This document shows, piece by piece, positions 8,371 to 16,538 of a stretch of DNA of 53,286 bases. The stretch is from DATADD01 sp046262355. Its GTDB lineage: Bacteria; Actinomycetota; CADDZG01; WHSQ01. Where the stretch lies: assembly GCA_046262355.1 (NCBI GenBank), contig JBHEMX010000072.1, forward strand, positions 1 to 53,286, read 5' to 3'. Position 1 is the stretch's first letter, and every line of letters starts with the position of its first letter. The notes beneath the pieces are model-generated. The model made no database searches. It saw only the letters and a program-made list of their open reading frames with translations, and had not been told where the DNA came from. Position numbers and translations under genes: made by a program.

Positions 8371-9182
8371 CGGCCGAGATACCCGAGGGCGGCCATCGTG
8401 TCGCCGAAGCGCTCCTCGATCGCGCTCGCCTGCTCGGCGGTCAGCTTCTCGCGCCACCCGCCGACCGTCCCGCTATTGATGAAGCGGATGTCCTGGTTCG
8501 CCGAGCTGCGCCAGCCCTGCTCTTTGGCCTCGTCCTCCTTGGCGCGCATGGCCTCGAGCGAATTGTGCCGGATCGCGTCCTCGAGCACCGCGTCCTCGAG
8601 GGTCACGTCGAAGAAGCGCAAGACCTCGGCGAAGACCTTCTTGGTGTCGGCCCGGAGGTCCTCGTAGCGGACGACGAGGAGGTGCTCGCCGGCGGCGGGA
8701 GGGCTGTGGCGCCAGAAGGCCACGTGATCGCCCCACGAGCCCCATGGGTTCGACTCGCCGGCCAGGAAGGCGGCCACGAAATCGTCGAGCGGTCCGTCGT
8801 AGAAGCCCGATCTGCCTTGCCACGCGTGCTCGGAGACGACCACGCTGCGTGCGTCGCGCACGACGTAGACCACCTTGCGGTCGCCGTCGCAGAAGGGCTC
8901 GTGCGTCTGGATCAGGCGGCCTCCCCCGTGGAGCACCGGACGTGCCTCGTCCTGCTTCCCGATCGAGGGCACGGCGTGCTTGGTGGCGCCGAACGCGGCG
9001 GTCTCTCCGGTGAGCGCCTCGAACAGCAGGAAGCGCAGCCACGTGGTGCCGGAGCGTGGGTACGAGGCGAGGAACGCGTCGTGGGCGCCCAGACCCCGGT
9101 AGCGCGAGCGCACGAGGGGCCCCCGCAGCGCCTTGTGCTTGAAGAGCACGTGTCGGATCGTCTGTCGAGCGGTCTGGATCAC
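8367..9182 (-). CDS. Cytosolic-type sulfotransferase (PF00685-like)
   Basis: The protein has 271 residues from GTG 9182, with a GGAGAG ribosome site just upstream. The phosphosulfate-binding loop LASYPRSGTTWLRF (around 38-51) is the classic YPRSGTTW form, and KVVYVVRDARSVVVSEH (around 102) is the 3'-phosphate segment. The C-terminal region RFINSGTVGGWREKLT matches the conserved RKG/GxxGxWK-like loop of this family. It is of a different subfamily from the two Cys-motif sulfotransferases in the window, suggesting that different acceptor positions are sulfated. It shares a GTGA overlap with the downstream sulfotransferase gene. Confidence 0.9.
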   Translation of the reverse strand: MIQTARQTIRHVLFKHKALRGPLVRSRYRGLGAHDAFLASYPRSGTTWLRFLLFEALTGETAAFGATKHAVPSIGKQDEARPVLHGGGRLIQTHEPFCDGDRKVVYVVRDARSVVVSEHAWQGRSGFYDGPLDDFVAAFLAGESNPWGSWGDHVAFWRHSPPAAGEHLLVVRYEDLRADTKKVFAEVLRFFDVTLEDAVLEDAIRHNSLEAMRAKEDEAKEQGWRSSANQDIRFINSGTVGGWREKLTAEQASAIEERFGDTMAALGYLGR

Positions 9183-9250
9183 TGTCTCTCCATCGGGTGA
9201 GAGGTGTCTAACTTAAGGCTGTTCGGGGGCCGTCGGCACCCCAGCCGGCG

Positions 9251-10819
9251 CTAACGTCGCTTGCGGCGCAGCATCTTCGAGCGGATGAGGTCGTAGACGT
9301 GGCGCTCCTCTGGATCCATGCCGGCAAGGCGCAAGATCGCAAGGTAAGCGAGAGCGCCTGCGACCAGCCCCGCAAGCTCGAAGGCAACCTCCGGGGGGGT
9401 GAGCGCGCGCCACAGCAGCAGGGTCACCACCAGAGCGAGCGTCCCGAGGACGGGCTTGGCGTAGGACCTGCCGAACGGCTGGACGCCGATGAGCACCTTC
9501 GCCTGCACGAGGCGAGCGATGTTGAGGAGGGCGGTGACCGCGGCGTCGACCACGGCCATTCCCACGGCCCCGTACCTCGGGACGATCCAGAGCCCCAGTG
9601 CGACGTAGAGCACCACCGAGACCACGGAGTTCGCGAGGTTGAGACCGGCGCGGCCCGTCATCGAGATGAGGTAGCTGCAGGGCCCCGAGCCGACGAAGAA
9701 GAGGTTGCCTACGGCGAGGACGCCGATGAGCCTGGCGGTCTCGGGATCGACGCCTCCGGTCAGCAGGCGCAGGGGGATCTCGGGAGCCAGGATCAGCACG
9801 GCGAAGACCGGGAAGGCAAAGGTTGCGACCCAGCGGTTGACGGTCTGGTAGAGCGACTCGAGCCGCGCGATCTCGTTCCGCTCGTAGAGGTCGACGACCA
9901 GCGGTGCCCAGATCGCGACGACGCCGGTCAGAAAGACGGCCCCGATGCCCTGCAGCGACAGCGCAACGCTGAAGATGCCGACCGCGTGGTCGCTCGAGAG
10001 CAGCCCGAGGAGCAGGACGCTGATCCCCAGCGATTGGACGCTGAACAGCGCCACACCCGCCTGGGGCAGCGCGAAACGCACTATCTCGCCGACGGGCGCG
10101 GCCGGCTTCGCCCGCCGCTCCGTGGGCGTGAGCATGCGGTGGAAGTACCAAAAGCCCGCCACCATCGAGATCGCCGCGCTGATGACGAGACTGGCGACCG
10201 CGCCGGCCACGGCGAAGCCCGCGAGCAGCGCTCCGATGCCCAGGATGAGCCGCCCGACCGGCAGGATGATCTGCCCGATCATCGCCGAGGGGACCATCGT
10301 CTTGTAGGCCTGCGTGCAGGACCGCAGCACCTGCATGACCGCGAAGAGCGGCACGTAAAGCGATCCCAGGCGCAGCAGGTCCGCGAGGTCCGCCCGGCTC
10401 GCCGGCGAGTCGGCGAACTGCCCCGCGAGCGGAGAGGCGGCGAGAAAGATGGCGCCCGCCGCGAGCGACGAGAAGATCGCGGCGCCCCATAGCGTCACGC
10501 GCGCGGTTCCCCGCACCTCGCCGTGGCGCCCCAGCGCGCGGGCGCGTGTGATGAAGCGCACCGCCGCGAAGTTGAAGCCCATGGGAGCCATGAGGCTCGC
10601 GACCTGGAGGATCTGGAAGACCTGCCGGTAGACTCCGAAGCCGGCCTCGCCGAGCCGCCTGACGGCCACGGCCACGAACAGGAACAGGAGGCCGCGCGCC
10701 GCGATCTGCCCGCCGATCTGTATCGCGCCGCCCTTGGCGATCTTGGACGTGTCGTCGGCGCTGCCGGCCGAGAGTTCGCCGTCCCCGGGTGTCGAGGCGG
10801 TCAACGCCTCAGAGCGCAT
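9251..10819 (-). CDS. Wzx-like polysaccharide flippase (MOP superfamily)
   Basis: The protein has 522 residues with about 12-14 predicted hydrophobic segments and the N-terminal pattern AKGGAIQIGGQIAARGLLF...VRRLGEAGFGVYRQVFQIL. That is typical of lipid-linked oligosaccharide flippases of the MOP/polysaccharide synthesis family. It would move an undecaprenyl-linked repeat unit across the membrane. A cytosolic N-terminal tail of about 28 residues precedes the first helix. It lies upstream of the sulfotransferases on the same strand with a 68-nt gap. A polymerase (Wzy) is not obvious in the window. Confidence 0.88.
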   Translation of the reverse strand: MRSEALTASTPGDGELSAGSADDTSKIAKGGAIQIGGQIAARGLLFLFVAVAVRRLGEAGFGVYRQVFQILQVASLMAPMGFNFAAVRFITRARALGRHGEVRGTARVTLWGAAIFSSLAAGAIFLAASPLAGQFADSPASRADLADLLRLGSLYVPLFAVMQVLRSCTQAYKTMVPSAMIGQIILPVGRLILGIGALLAGFAVAGAVASLVISAAISMVAGFWYFHRMLTPTERRAKPAAPVGEIVRFALPQAGVALFSVQSLGISVLLLGLLSSDHAVGIFSVALSLQGIGAVFLTGVVAIWAPLVVDLYERNEIARLESLYQTVNRWVATFAFPVFAVLILAPEIPLRLLTGGVDPETARLIGVLAVGNLFFVGSGPCSYLISMTGRAGLNLANSVVSVVLYVALGLWIVPRYGAVGMAVVDAAVTALLNIARLVQAKVLIGVQPFGRSYAKPVLGTLALVVTLLLWRALTPPEVAFELAGLVAGALAYLAILRLAGMDPEERHVYDLIRSKMLRRKRR

Positions 10820-10955
10820 GGGTCCAGAGCCCGAGAGCGAGCATGTTGTCGAGCTACCTCCGGCATGTCTTGGGCGTCCCCTTTCGGCGACGCGGGCGGT
10901 CCGCCGCTGGAGTGGTTCTCGACTGCCGCGGCGAGCTACTTGAGGTTAGTCCCAC

Positions 10956-10976
10956 GTGGCGCCTGGGGGGCGCCAC
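10956..10976. terminator. Perfect 8-bp hairpin between minus-strand genes
   Basis: GTGGCGCC and GGCGCCAC flank a 5-nt loop (TGGGG), a perfect GC-rich stem in a 180-nt intergenic stretch. It lies 3' of the minus-strand gene at 11000-11350 and 5' of the flippase gene. It could terminate or attenuate readthrough between them. No U-tract follows on either strand, so an intrinsic terminator is only one reading. Confidence 0.4.
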
Positions 10977-10999
10977 CCGCCCCCTGCGCCGGCGTCCCG

Positions 11000-11350
11000 T
11001 CAGTCGCCCGGAGGCGGGGCGGGGATCGCGAGGGCTCGAAAGAGGCTCTGATCCGAGGGCGGGCGCGTGCTCGCCGCCAGCGCGAGGCATTCGCAGACCG
11101 CGATCGCGTCGCGCGGCACCATCAACGCCGCCACGCATCTCTTGCCCTTCCACAGCTCGTATGGGAGCCCCGGGCTCATCCGGGGGATCAGCTCGTAAGG
11201 ACCGAGCCGCCAGCTGCTCCCCGTCCGCGTCCAGCCTTCTCGGCCGGCGAGCATACGGCTCAGCACCTCGAGCCGAATGGCCGCCGGATCCGGAGCCTCG
11301 ACCATCGCCGCCTCTCCCCGTGCCCCGATATTGAACCCAGATTTTGCCAT
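11000..11350 (-). CDS. Hypothetical protein, 116 aa
   Basis: The reading frame runs from ATG 11350 (MAKSGFNIGARGEAAMVE) to a stop at 11000. Composition is soluble and protein-like, with a mixed core (SRMLAGREGWTRTGSSWRLGPYELIPRM...GKRCVAALMVPRDAIAVCECLALA) and a Pro-rich C-terminus. I do not recognise a family. The frame is open far upstream, but that part is antisense to the sulfotransferase. The start lies 12 nt from the start of the divergent sulfotransferase frame, so the two genes would need overlapping promoters, which lowers confidence. Confidence 0.5.
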   Translation of the reverse strand: MAKSGFNIGARGEAAMVEAPDPAAIRLEVLSRMLAGREGWTRTGSSWRLGPYELIPRMSPGLPYELWKGKRCVAALMVPRDAIAVCECLALAASTRPPSDQSLFRALAIPAPPPGD

Positions 11351-11362
11351 CTCTAGGATTCG

Positions 11363-12412
11363 ATGTCTAGGGCGTTGCGAGTCTGGGAAGGCTTGGCAGT
11401 GGCGGGCGTCGGGAGGTGTTGGAGCATCACATCGGACCAGGTCGAAGTGCCGGAGCGGAACTCGCCGTCGCGCCCGGCGGTCGCGCCCGTCAAGGTGCTC
11501 GCGATCATCGGCATGACGCGCAGCGGCAGCACGATCCTCGACAACATCCTCGGCGAGCTCGACGGCTTCTTCTCCACCGGGGAGCTTCATTATCTGTGGC
11601 AGAGGGGCGTGATGGATCGGCGCAGATGCGGATGCGGCGCCACGGTGGTCGCCTGCCCCGTGTGGTCGCGCATCCTCGCACAGGTCTCGAACGAGGGTGA
11701 GCGCGCCGCGCCGGCCGAGGTCGTGGACTGGCAGCAGCGAACGGTGCGGGCGCGCCACACCTGGAAGCTCATGCGCCGGACGCGCGCCGAGGCGGGCGGG
11801 CCGCCCTCGCTGGGCGCCTACGAGAACGTGCTCGCGCACCTTTACCGCGCCGTGGCGGACGTGACGGGAACAAGGGTGGTCATCGATTCGTCGAAGCGAG
11901 CGTCCGACGCCGCGGTGCTCGGCCTCCTTCCCGGGGTCGAGCCTTACTTCGTCCACCTCGTGCGCGATCCGCGCGCGGTGGCGTATTCGTGGCGCCGGGC
12001 GAAGCGCGAGCTGGATCACGACGGGCGCGCCGAGATGCCCCGTCGCAGCACGATCAGCAGCGCGACGACATGGCTGGAGTTGAACCTCGCCGCCGAGGCC
12101 GTGCGGCATGGGTACGCACGGGACCGCTCGCTGCTGATCCGTTACGAGGACTTCGTCGAGCGGCCGGCCGCCACCGTGCGCAGGATCGCGGCCCTCGTCG
12201 GCGAGGCTCCCACGCAGCTTCCGATCGACGACGAGGGGACCGCCCGCCTCGGGGTCAACCACTCGGTTGCGGGCAACCCCAGCCGCTTCCGCAGGGGCGC
12301 GGTCGGGCTGCACTCCGACGACGAGTGGCAGAGGGCTCAGAGCCTCTTCGACAAGACGCTCACGACCGGGATGACGCTTCCGATGCTGGCCCGCTACGGG
12401 TACTGGATCTAG
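11363..12412 (+). CDS. PAPS-dependent sulfotransferase (PF13469-like), paralogue of 7336-8370
   Basis: The protein has 349 residues from ATG 11363; GTG 11447 is an alternative, because the first ~28 residues have no counterpart in the paralogue. The PAPS loop is LAIIGMTRSGSTILDN and the 3'-phosphate segment is YFVHLVRDPRAVAYSW. The shared Cys motif RRRCGCGATVVACPVW follows the first loop, as in the 7336-8370 protein. Similarity to that protein runs the whole length (GELDGFF, VIDSSKR.SDAA, SLLIRYEDFV), so they are duplicates within one locus. It lies convergent to the Wzz/BY-kinase gene with a 10-nt gap. The acceptor is unknown. Confidence 0.85.
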   Translation: MSRALRVWEGLAVAGVGRCWSITSDQVEVPERNSPSRPAVAPVKVLAIIGMTRSGSTILDNILGELDGFFSTGELHYLWQRGVMDRRRCGCGATVVACPVWSRILAQVSNEGERAAPAEVVDWQQRTVRARHTWKLMRRTRAEAGGPPSLGAYENVLAHLYRAVADVTGTRVVIDSSKRASDAAVLGLLPGVEPYFVHLVRDPRAVAYSWRRAKRELDHDGRAEMPRRSTISSATTWLELNLAAEAVRHGYARDRSLLIRYEDFVERPAATVRRIAALVGEAPTQLPIDDEGTARLGVNHSVAGNPSRFRRGAVGLHSDDEWQRAQSLFDKTLTTGMTLPMLARYGYWI

Positions 12413-12422
12413 GCCCTCGACC

Positions 12423-14030
12423 CTAGCTCTGCTTGCGGTTGCCCCAGGTCATGACCCGGCTGCGCGGGCGCACGATCGGCTCGTCCACGCGGTAGGAGTC
12501 GTAGCCGTACTGCTGGTGCGCGTAGCCGGCCTTCGAGGGGTCGAAGTTGTTGAGCACGGTCCCGATCACGCGGGCGTTGACCTGGTCGAGCTGCTGGCGG
12601 GCCTGGTCGATCGAACCGCGCGTGGTGCGTCGAGCGTCGGCCACGAACAACACCGCATCGACGAGCGGCGTCAGCGTCATGGCGTCGGCGACCGGCAGCA
12701 CCGGAGCGGCGTCGATGACGACGAAGTCGGCCGCCTCCTGGAGTTCGCGCAGGAGCGTTTCCATCGCGTCCGAGCCGAGCAGCTCCGCGGGGTTGCCCGG
12801 AACGGGGCCGCTGGGCAGCAGCCGCAGGTTCTCGACCCCTACCCAGTTGAGCACCTCCAGGGCGTTCTTCTCGCCCGCCAGCACGTTCGTGAGTCCCATG
12901 CCGTTCTGCGCCTTGAAGAAGCGGTGCAGGCGCGGCTTGCGAAGGTCTGCGGACACCAGGATCACGCGCTTGCCGGACTGTGCCAGCGCCACGCCGAGGT
13001 TCGCGGTCGTCGCCGACTTGCCCTCCTGGGCGTTGGCGCTGGAGACCATCAAGGTCTCGAGGCCGCGCTGGGCCGAGGCGAACAGCACGCTCGTGCGCAG
13101 GGTCTTGTAGGCCTCGGCCGCGGCCGACTTCGGCTCCGCCATCGTCACGACGGGGCTGTCGTCGGCGTTCTTCCAGTTGTGGATCCGCGGCACGACCGCG
13201 AGCACGGCGGCGCCGGCGTGGGTCTCGAGGTCGTTGCGGCCGCGCAGGCGATCGTCGAAGCGCTCCCGCAGGAACGCGAGCCCCGCCCCCAGCGGCAGTC
13301 CCGCGAGCAGCCCCAGGATCCCCGTCTTCAGGTGGTTCGGGCTGGTCGGTTTGGACGGCACGCCCGCGGGCTGAGACACCGTGCCGACGTTGAGCGTCTC
13401 CGTCGGAGCGGAAAGCAAGGCAAGTTCCTGCTGCTTCGTGACGATCTGCCCCTTGAGGGACTCCTGCTGTATCTCGTCCGTGGTCGTGGTAAGGATGCTC
13501 CTCAACTCGTCGATCTGCCGGCGGACGGATTCCTGCTGAGTGAGCAAGCTCTCACGGATCCTGCCGCCTCGGTAGTCGAGATAGGCGGTGGCGAAGGCCT
13601 GGGCACGATCGGCTGCCAGTTGGCGATCGCTGCTCGAGTACTGGAAGGTCAGGATCTCCGTCTCCGGCAGCACCTCGACAGTCAGGTTTGCCAGCAGCGT
13701 GTAGACGTAGTTGGGGTCGCTCTCGACGACGTCCGCGTCGCCGAGGTCCTTTGCTGCGATCTCGGCGACCGCCGGAGAGGTCGCGAGGTTGCTCTCCGTC
13801 TCGAGGTTGAGGGTGTCCTCGGTCGCGCCGTCGGTGGTGAGGGCGGTCTGGTCGACGAAGACCTGCGCCTCGGAGACGTAGATCGGCGTCTGCTGCAGGG
13901 AGTAGGCGAGCGCGCTGCCCACCACCAGGACCGTTGCGAGAACGATCCACCACTTGCGGACCCGCAGGATCGTGAGGTACTCGCGTAGCTGGAACCCCGG
14001 CCGGTCGTCATTCATCTGGAATTCGTTCAT
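12423..14030 (-). CDS. Fused Wzz-like co-polymerase and BY-kinase (polysaccharide export regulator)
   Basis: The protein has 535 residues from ATG 14030 (MNEFQMNDDRP). A first membrane helix at about 23-45 (WWIVLATVLVVGSALAY), a coiled extracellular Wzz domain and a second helix near 245 (ILGLLAGLPLGAGLAFL) are followed by a cytoplasmic BY-kinase. Walker A is in SSANAQEGKSATTANLG (~342), Walker A' in VILVSADLRKPRL and Walker B in FVVIDAAPVLPVAD. The C-terminal tail has a Tyr cluster (YAHQQYGYDSYRVD), the expected autophosphorylation site. Such proteins set polysaccharide chain length and couple polymerisation to export. The single-chain form, rather than a split Wzc pair, is common in actinobacteria. 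Confidence 0.9.
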   Translation of the reverse strand: MNEFQMNDDRPGFQLREYLTILRVRKWWIVLATVLVVGSALAYSLQQTPIYVSEAQVFVDQTALTTDGATEDTLNLETESNLATSPAVAEIAAKDLGDADVVESDPNYVYTLLANLTVEVLPETEILTFQYSSSDRQLAADRAQAFATAYLDYRGGRIRESLLTQQESVRRQIDELRSILTTTTDEIQQESLKGQIVTKQQELALLSAPTETLNVGTVSQPAGVPSKPTSPNHLKTGILGLLAGLPLGAGLAFLRERFDDRLRGRNDLETHAGAAVLAVVPRIHNWKNADDSPVVTMAEPKSAAAEAYKTLRTSVLFASAQRGLETLMVSSANAQEGKSATTANLGVALAQSGKRVILVSADLRKPRLHRFFKAQNGMGLTNVLAGEKNALEVLNWVGVENLRLLPSGPVPGNPAELLGSDAMETLLRELQEAADFVVIDAAPVLPVADAMTLTPLVDAVLFVADARRTTRGSIDQARQQLDQVNARVIGTVLNNFDPSKAGYAHQQYGYDSYRVDEPIVRPRSRVMTWGNRKQS

Positions 14031-14153
14031 CGCCTCTTGAGCCCTGCCCTCTTTCCGTGCATGCTTTCCACCGGAACCTCTGGAGCATCGTACCCAGAGG
14101 CTCCAACCTTGAGAAGCAGGGCCCACTTTCCCAACCCGGGGCCGCATGCATCC

Positions 14154-14182
14154 TTGCCCCGCGGGAGAGCGCCCTGTAGAAT
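14154..14182 (+). promoter_or_regulatory. Sigma-70-type promoter for the LPXTG protein gene
   Basis: TTGCCC (14154-14159) and TAGAAT (14177-14182) are separated by exactly 17 nt. Predicted transcription would start near 14189, giving a leader of about 55 nt. The promoter lies in the 213-nt divergent region between the BY-kinase gene and the LPXTG gene. Confidence 0.6.
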
Positions 14183-14243
14183 AGCCACCCCAGGAACTGG
14201 AAAGTTTACAGCATCGAAGCACGGGAGGGAAGGGGTAGTCACC

Positions 14244-14552
14244 ATGAGGAGCATCCGCACGATCCTCGTCATCGCCGTGGTTGTCGGCGTCATGGCCCTC
14301 ATGGGGTCCGCCTTGGCCCAGACCGGGTCGTCGGAGCTCCCCGAGGACGAGGTCCAGGGAGACATCTTCAACAACAACAACAACCAACCCGGCGAGGACG
14401 TCCTCGGCACGTTGTTCCCGGGACGCCCCGGGGCCTCGACGCTGCCGTTGACCGGCGCCGACCTCACCTTGTTCGTCGGGGCGGGGGTGATCGCCATCGC
14501 CGCAGGGTCGTTGCTCGTGCGCCGGACGCGCGCCGCCAAAGCCGAGCGCTAG
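14244..14552 (+). CDS. Small LPXTG cell-wall-anchored protein
   Basis: The protein has 102 residues from ATG 14244, preceded by a purine-rich GGAGGGAAGGGG stretch. It has a signal peptide (MRSIRTILVIAVVVGVMALMG, cleavage near SALAQ) and a short acidic region with a run of five Asn (IFNNNNNQPG). A sortase signal, LPLTG, follows at about residue 72, then a hydrophobic stretch and an RRTR tail. The protein would be exported and covalently attached to peptidoglycan or pilin by a sortase, none of which is in the window. It is divergent from the Wzz/BY-kinase gene, hinting at a role in holding or organising the surface glycan. Confidence 0.8.
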   Translation: MRSIRTILVIAVVVGVMALMGSALAQTGSSELPEDEVQGDIFNNNNNQPGEDVLGTLFPGRPGASTLPLTGADLTLFVGAGVIAIAAGSLLVRRTRAAKAER

Positions 14553-14559
14553 CCCGCCC

Positions 14560-14577
14560 GGGTCCGAGCCGGGACCC
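14560..14577. terminator. Hairpin between convergent LPXTG and DUF4012 genes
   Basis: GGGTCC and GGACCC form a 6-bp stem with a 6-nt loop just after the LPXTG stop codon and before the converging DUF4012 stop. No clear U-tract follows. It is a plausible bidirectional termination element. Confidence 0.4.
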
Positions 14578-14578
14578 T

Positions 14579-14622
14579 GGTGAGCCCTAGAAGGGGTGAG
14601 CCCTAGAAGGGGTGAGCCCTAG
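14579..14622. repeat. 16-bp tandem repeat at the 3' end of the DUF4012 gene
   Basis: The unit GGTGAGCCCTAGAAGG occurs twice in tandem (14579-14594 and 14595-14610), followed by a 12-bp partial copy (14611-14622) and a diverged trace (GTGAGCCGTAGAAG). Each unit carries a stop codon (CTA on the plus strand) for the minus-strand gene. Slippage at this repeat would therefore change the last residues of the DUF4012 protein. Confidence 0.75.
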
Positions 14623-16486
14623 GTGAGCCGTAGAAGAGTGGCTCTCTCCAGAAATTGACCACTCCCGCCCACAGGGCCGGGATTCCCGTGCGGTCGCTCG
14701 GGTGCACCCGCCAGCGCAGTGCCTCGTCGAATGTGCCCCTGTGGCGCAGCATGCCGTCGCTCACCGTGCCGGGTCCCTCGGTCGTCCAGCGCGCCGGAAC
14801 CGTGAGGGCGACGCTGAGGTCGCCGTCGTGCGTCTGGGGCTGGGGCAGCGCCTCCAGCGAGTAGCCGTCGGGGCCGAGTGGGAGCCTGTAGCGCACCTCT
14901 ACCTCGGCGCGCTCCCCGCGCGGCACTTCGGCGTACACGCCCACCGCGGTGTAGCCGTCCTCGCGTTTCTCGAAGAAGCGCGCCGCGCCGCCGTCGAGGT
15001 CCACGCCTGTGATGTCTGCGTCGTGGGGGACGTAGACCTCGACGTAGTTCTTGAACAGACCGTAGGGACGGTACTGGTACACGAACCTGGGCAGGCCCTC
15101 CGGCGCGCGGTTCGAGATGCCCACGCCGGTGGCGCACTCCGCCACGTCGCCGTCGCCGAGGTCGCAGGCGTGGCGGACGTCTCGGCGCGCCCAATAGTCG
15201 AGCTTGTTGCCGCCGAAGTTCTGCACGGTGACCAGCGAGCCGTCCGAGGCCGGCGTGCCGAGCTCGCCGCTGACGCCGAGGCTCTCGAGCGCCGCCTCCT
15301 CCGACGGATCGAAGGACACGAAGCGGAGGTGGCCTCCGGCGACCGCCTCACCCACGCCCGCCCAGCTCCGTTTGTCGCCGAGGCCGCGCTCGAGAACCGA
15401 CTCCAGGGCCACGTTGCCGAGCGCGATCAGTGCGTCGCGGCGCGCCGACTGGCCTTCGAGCTGCTCGTAGGCGCGCGAGTAGACGAACGGCGCGAGGTCG
15501 TCCCGCTCGAGCATCGTGTCGGTCCCCGGGACCGCCACGCGCGCCCCGCGCGGCATGAGCGCGGTGAGGCCGCGCGCATCGACGACCAAGGCACCGTCGG
15601 TGTCGACCCCGGTGACGAGCCGATACAGACGCGCCGCCACCAGCGCCGCGTCGGGCACGTCCGGGGTCGACGAGGTCGCGAGCCATCTCGTCGTGTCGGC
15701 GTGGTAGCGCCCGAAGTGCTCGGCGAAATCCTCGGGCGCGGGCACCTTGCGGTAGGGCGGATCGTCGGCGAGGTCCTTGTAGTACTCGAAGTCGCCGACC
15801 TCGATCTCGCCCTCGGCAGTCGTGAGGGTGCCGACGCCGGACAGGATGCCTCCTGCCCCTCGAAGCTCGGCGTTGTTCAGCATGAGCACGAGGTACCGCC
15901 GGGACCCGTCGGCCCCGAGCATTGCGGGGGCGATGCGCGCTGCGTCCGCGGCGCGCTCCGCCGAGTTCTGCAACGTGCGCGTGCGGCCAAGCTGCTCGTC
16001 GAGCTGGCTCCACAGGGGTGGGAGGAGCCACCCGGAGCGATGCCGCTCGATGTCGCGCTCGAGGTGCTCGAGAGCGCGGGCTTCGGCGCGCAGCGGCGGC
16101 TCAGCCTCGGCCACGAGGTCGAGCCGCACGGCGCCGTCCTCCACGAGACCCCGGCGTTGGACGATGTCGAGCCGGCGGTCGAGCTCGAGTCCCGAGTCGA
16201 GCACCGGCAGCGTTGCCTCGGCCACCGCCCGCACGGCGGCGATGTTCTGGCGCGCCACCGGTACGAGCCCGAGAGCGCGCGCCGGCAGCGAGTCGAGGTG
16301 GTCGACGGCGCGCTCGACATGCGCCCGCGCCCCGCTCAGGGCGTCCTCGCCGAGGTCCTGCGGCGCGCCGGCCAGAGCCCCCTTTGCGGCGAGGAGCTCG
16401 CTGCCTGCGGTGAGTGCGACATAGGCGGTGAGCGCGCCGACCACGACGGCCAGCGCGAGCGCGGCGACGACGATCCTGAGCTTCAC
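14603..16486 (-). CDS. DUF4012 domain-containing exported protein
   Basis: The protein has 627 residues with an N-terminal signal or anchor helix (IVVAALALAVVVGALTAYVAL) and then a long alpha-helical region to about residue 190. The DUF4012 signature follows as YLVLMLNNAELRGAGGILSG (about 198-217), plus later blocks YRLVTGVDTDGALVVDARG and LVTVQNFGGNKLDYW. DUF4012 proteins are common next to exopolysaccharide genes in actinobacteria, but their function is not established. The extracellular domain is predicted to sit at the membrane face. The C-terminal end is set by a tandem repeat that contains alternative stops. Confidence 0.85.
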   Translation of the reverse strand: MKLRIVVAALALAVVVGALTAYVALTAGSELLAAKGALAGAPQDLGEDALSGARAHVERAVDHLDSLPARALGLVPVARQNIAAVRAVAEATLPVLDSGLELDRRLDIVQRRGLVEDGAVRLDLVAEAEPPLRAEARALEHLERDIERHRSGWLLPPLWSQLDEQLGRTRTLQNSAERAADAARIAPAMLGADGSRRYLVLMLNNAELRGAGGILSGVGTLTTAEGEIEVGDFEYYKDLADDPPYRKVPAPEDFAEHFGRYHADTTRWLATSSTPDVPDAALVAARLYRLVTGVDTDGALVVDARGLTALMPRGARVAVPGTDTMLERDDLAPFVYSRAYEQLEGQSARRDALIALGNVALESVLERGLGDKRSWAGVGEAVAGGHLRFVSFDPSEEAALESLGVSGELGTPASDGSLVTVQNFGGNKLDYWARRDVRHACDLGDGDVAECATGVGISNRAPEGLPRFVYQYRPYGLFKNYVEVYVPHDADITGVDLDGGAARFFEKREDGYTAVGVYAEVPRGERAEVEVRYRLPLGPDGYSLEALPQPQTHDGDLSVALTVPARWTTEGPGTVSDGMLRHRGTFDEALRWRVHPSDRTGIPALWAGVVNFWREPLFYGSPRAHPF

Positions 16487-16538
16487 GGCATGTCCACCCT
16501 AGATATCCATCGACGGCCGCGCCGGTGTGGCTTGAGCG

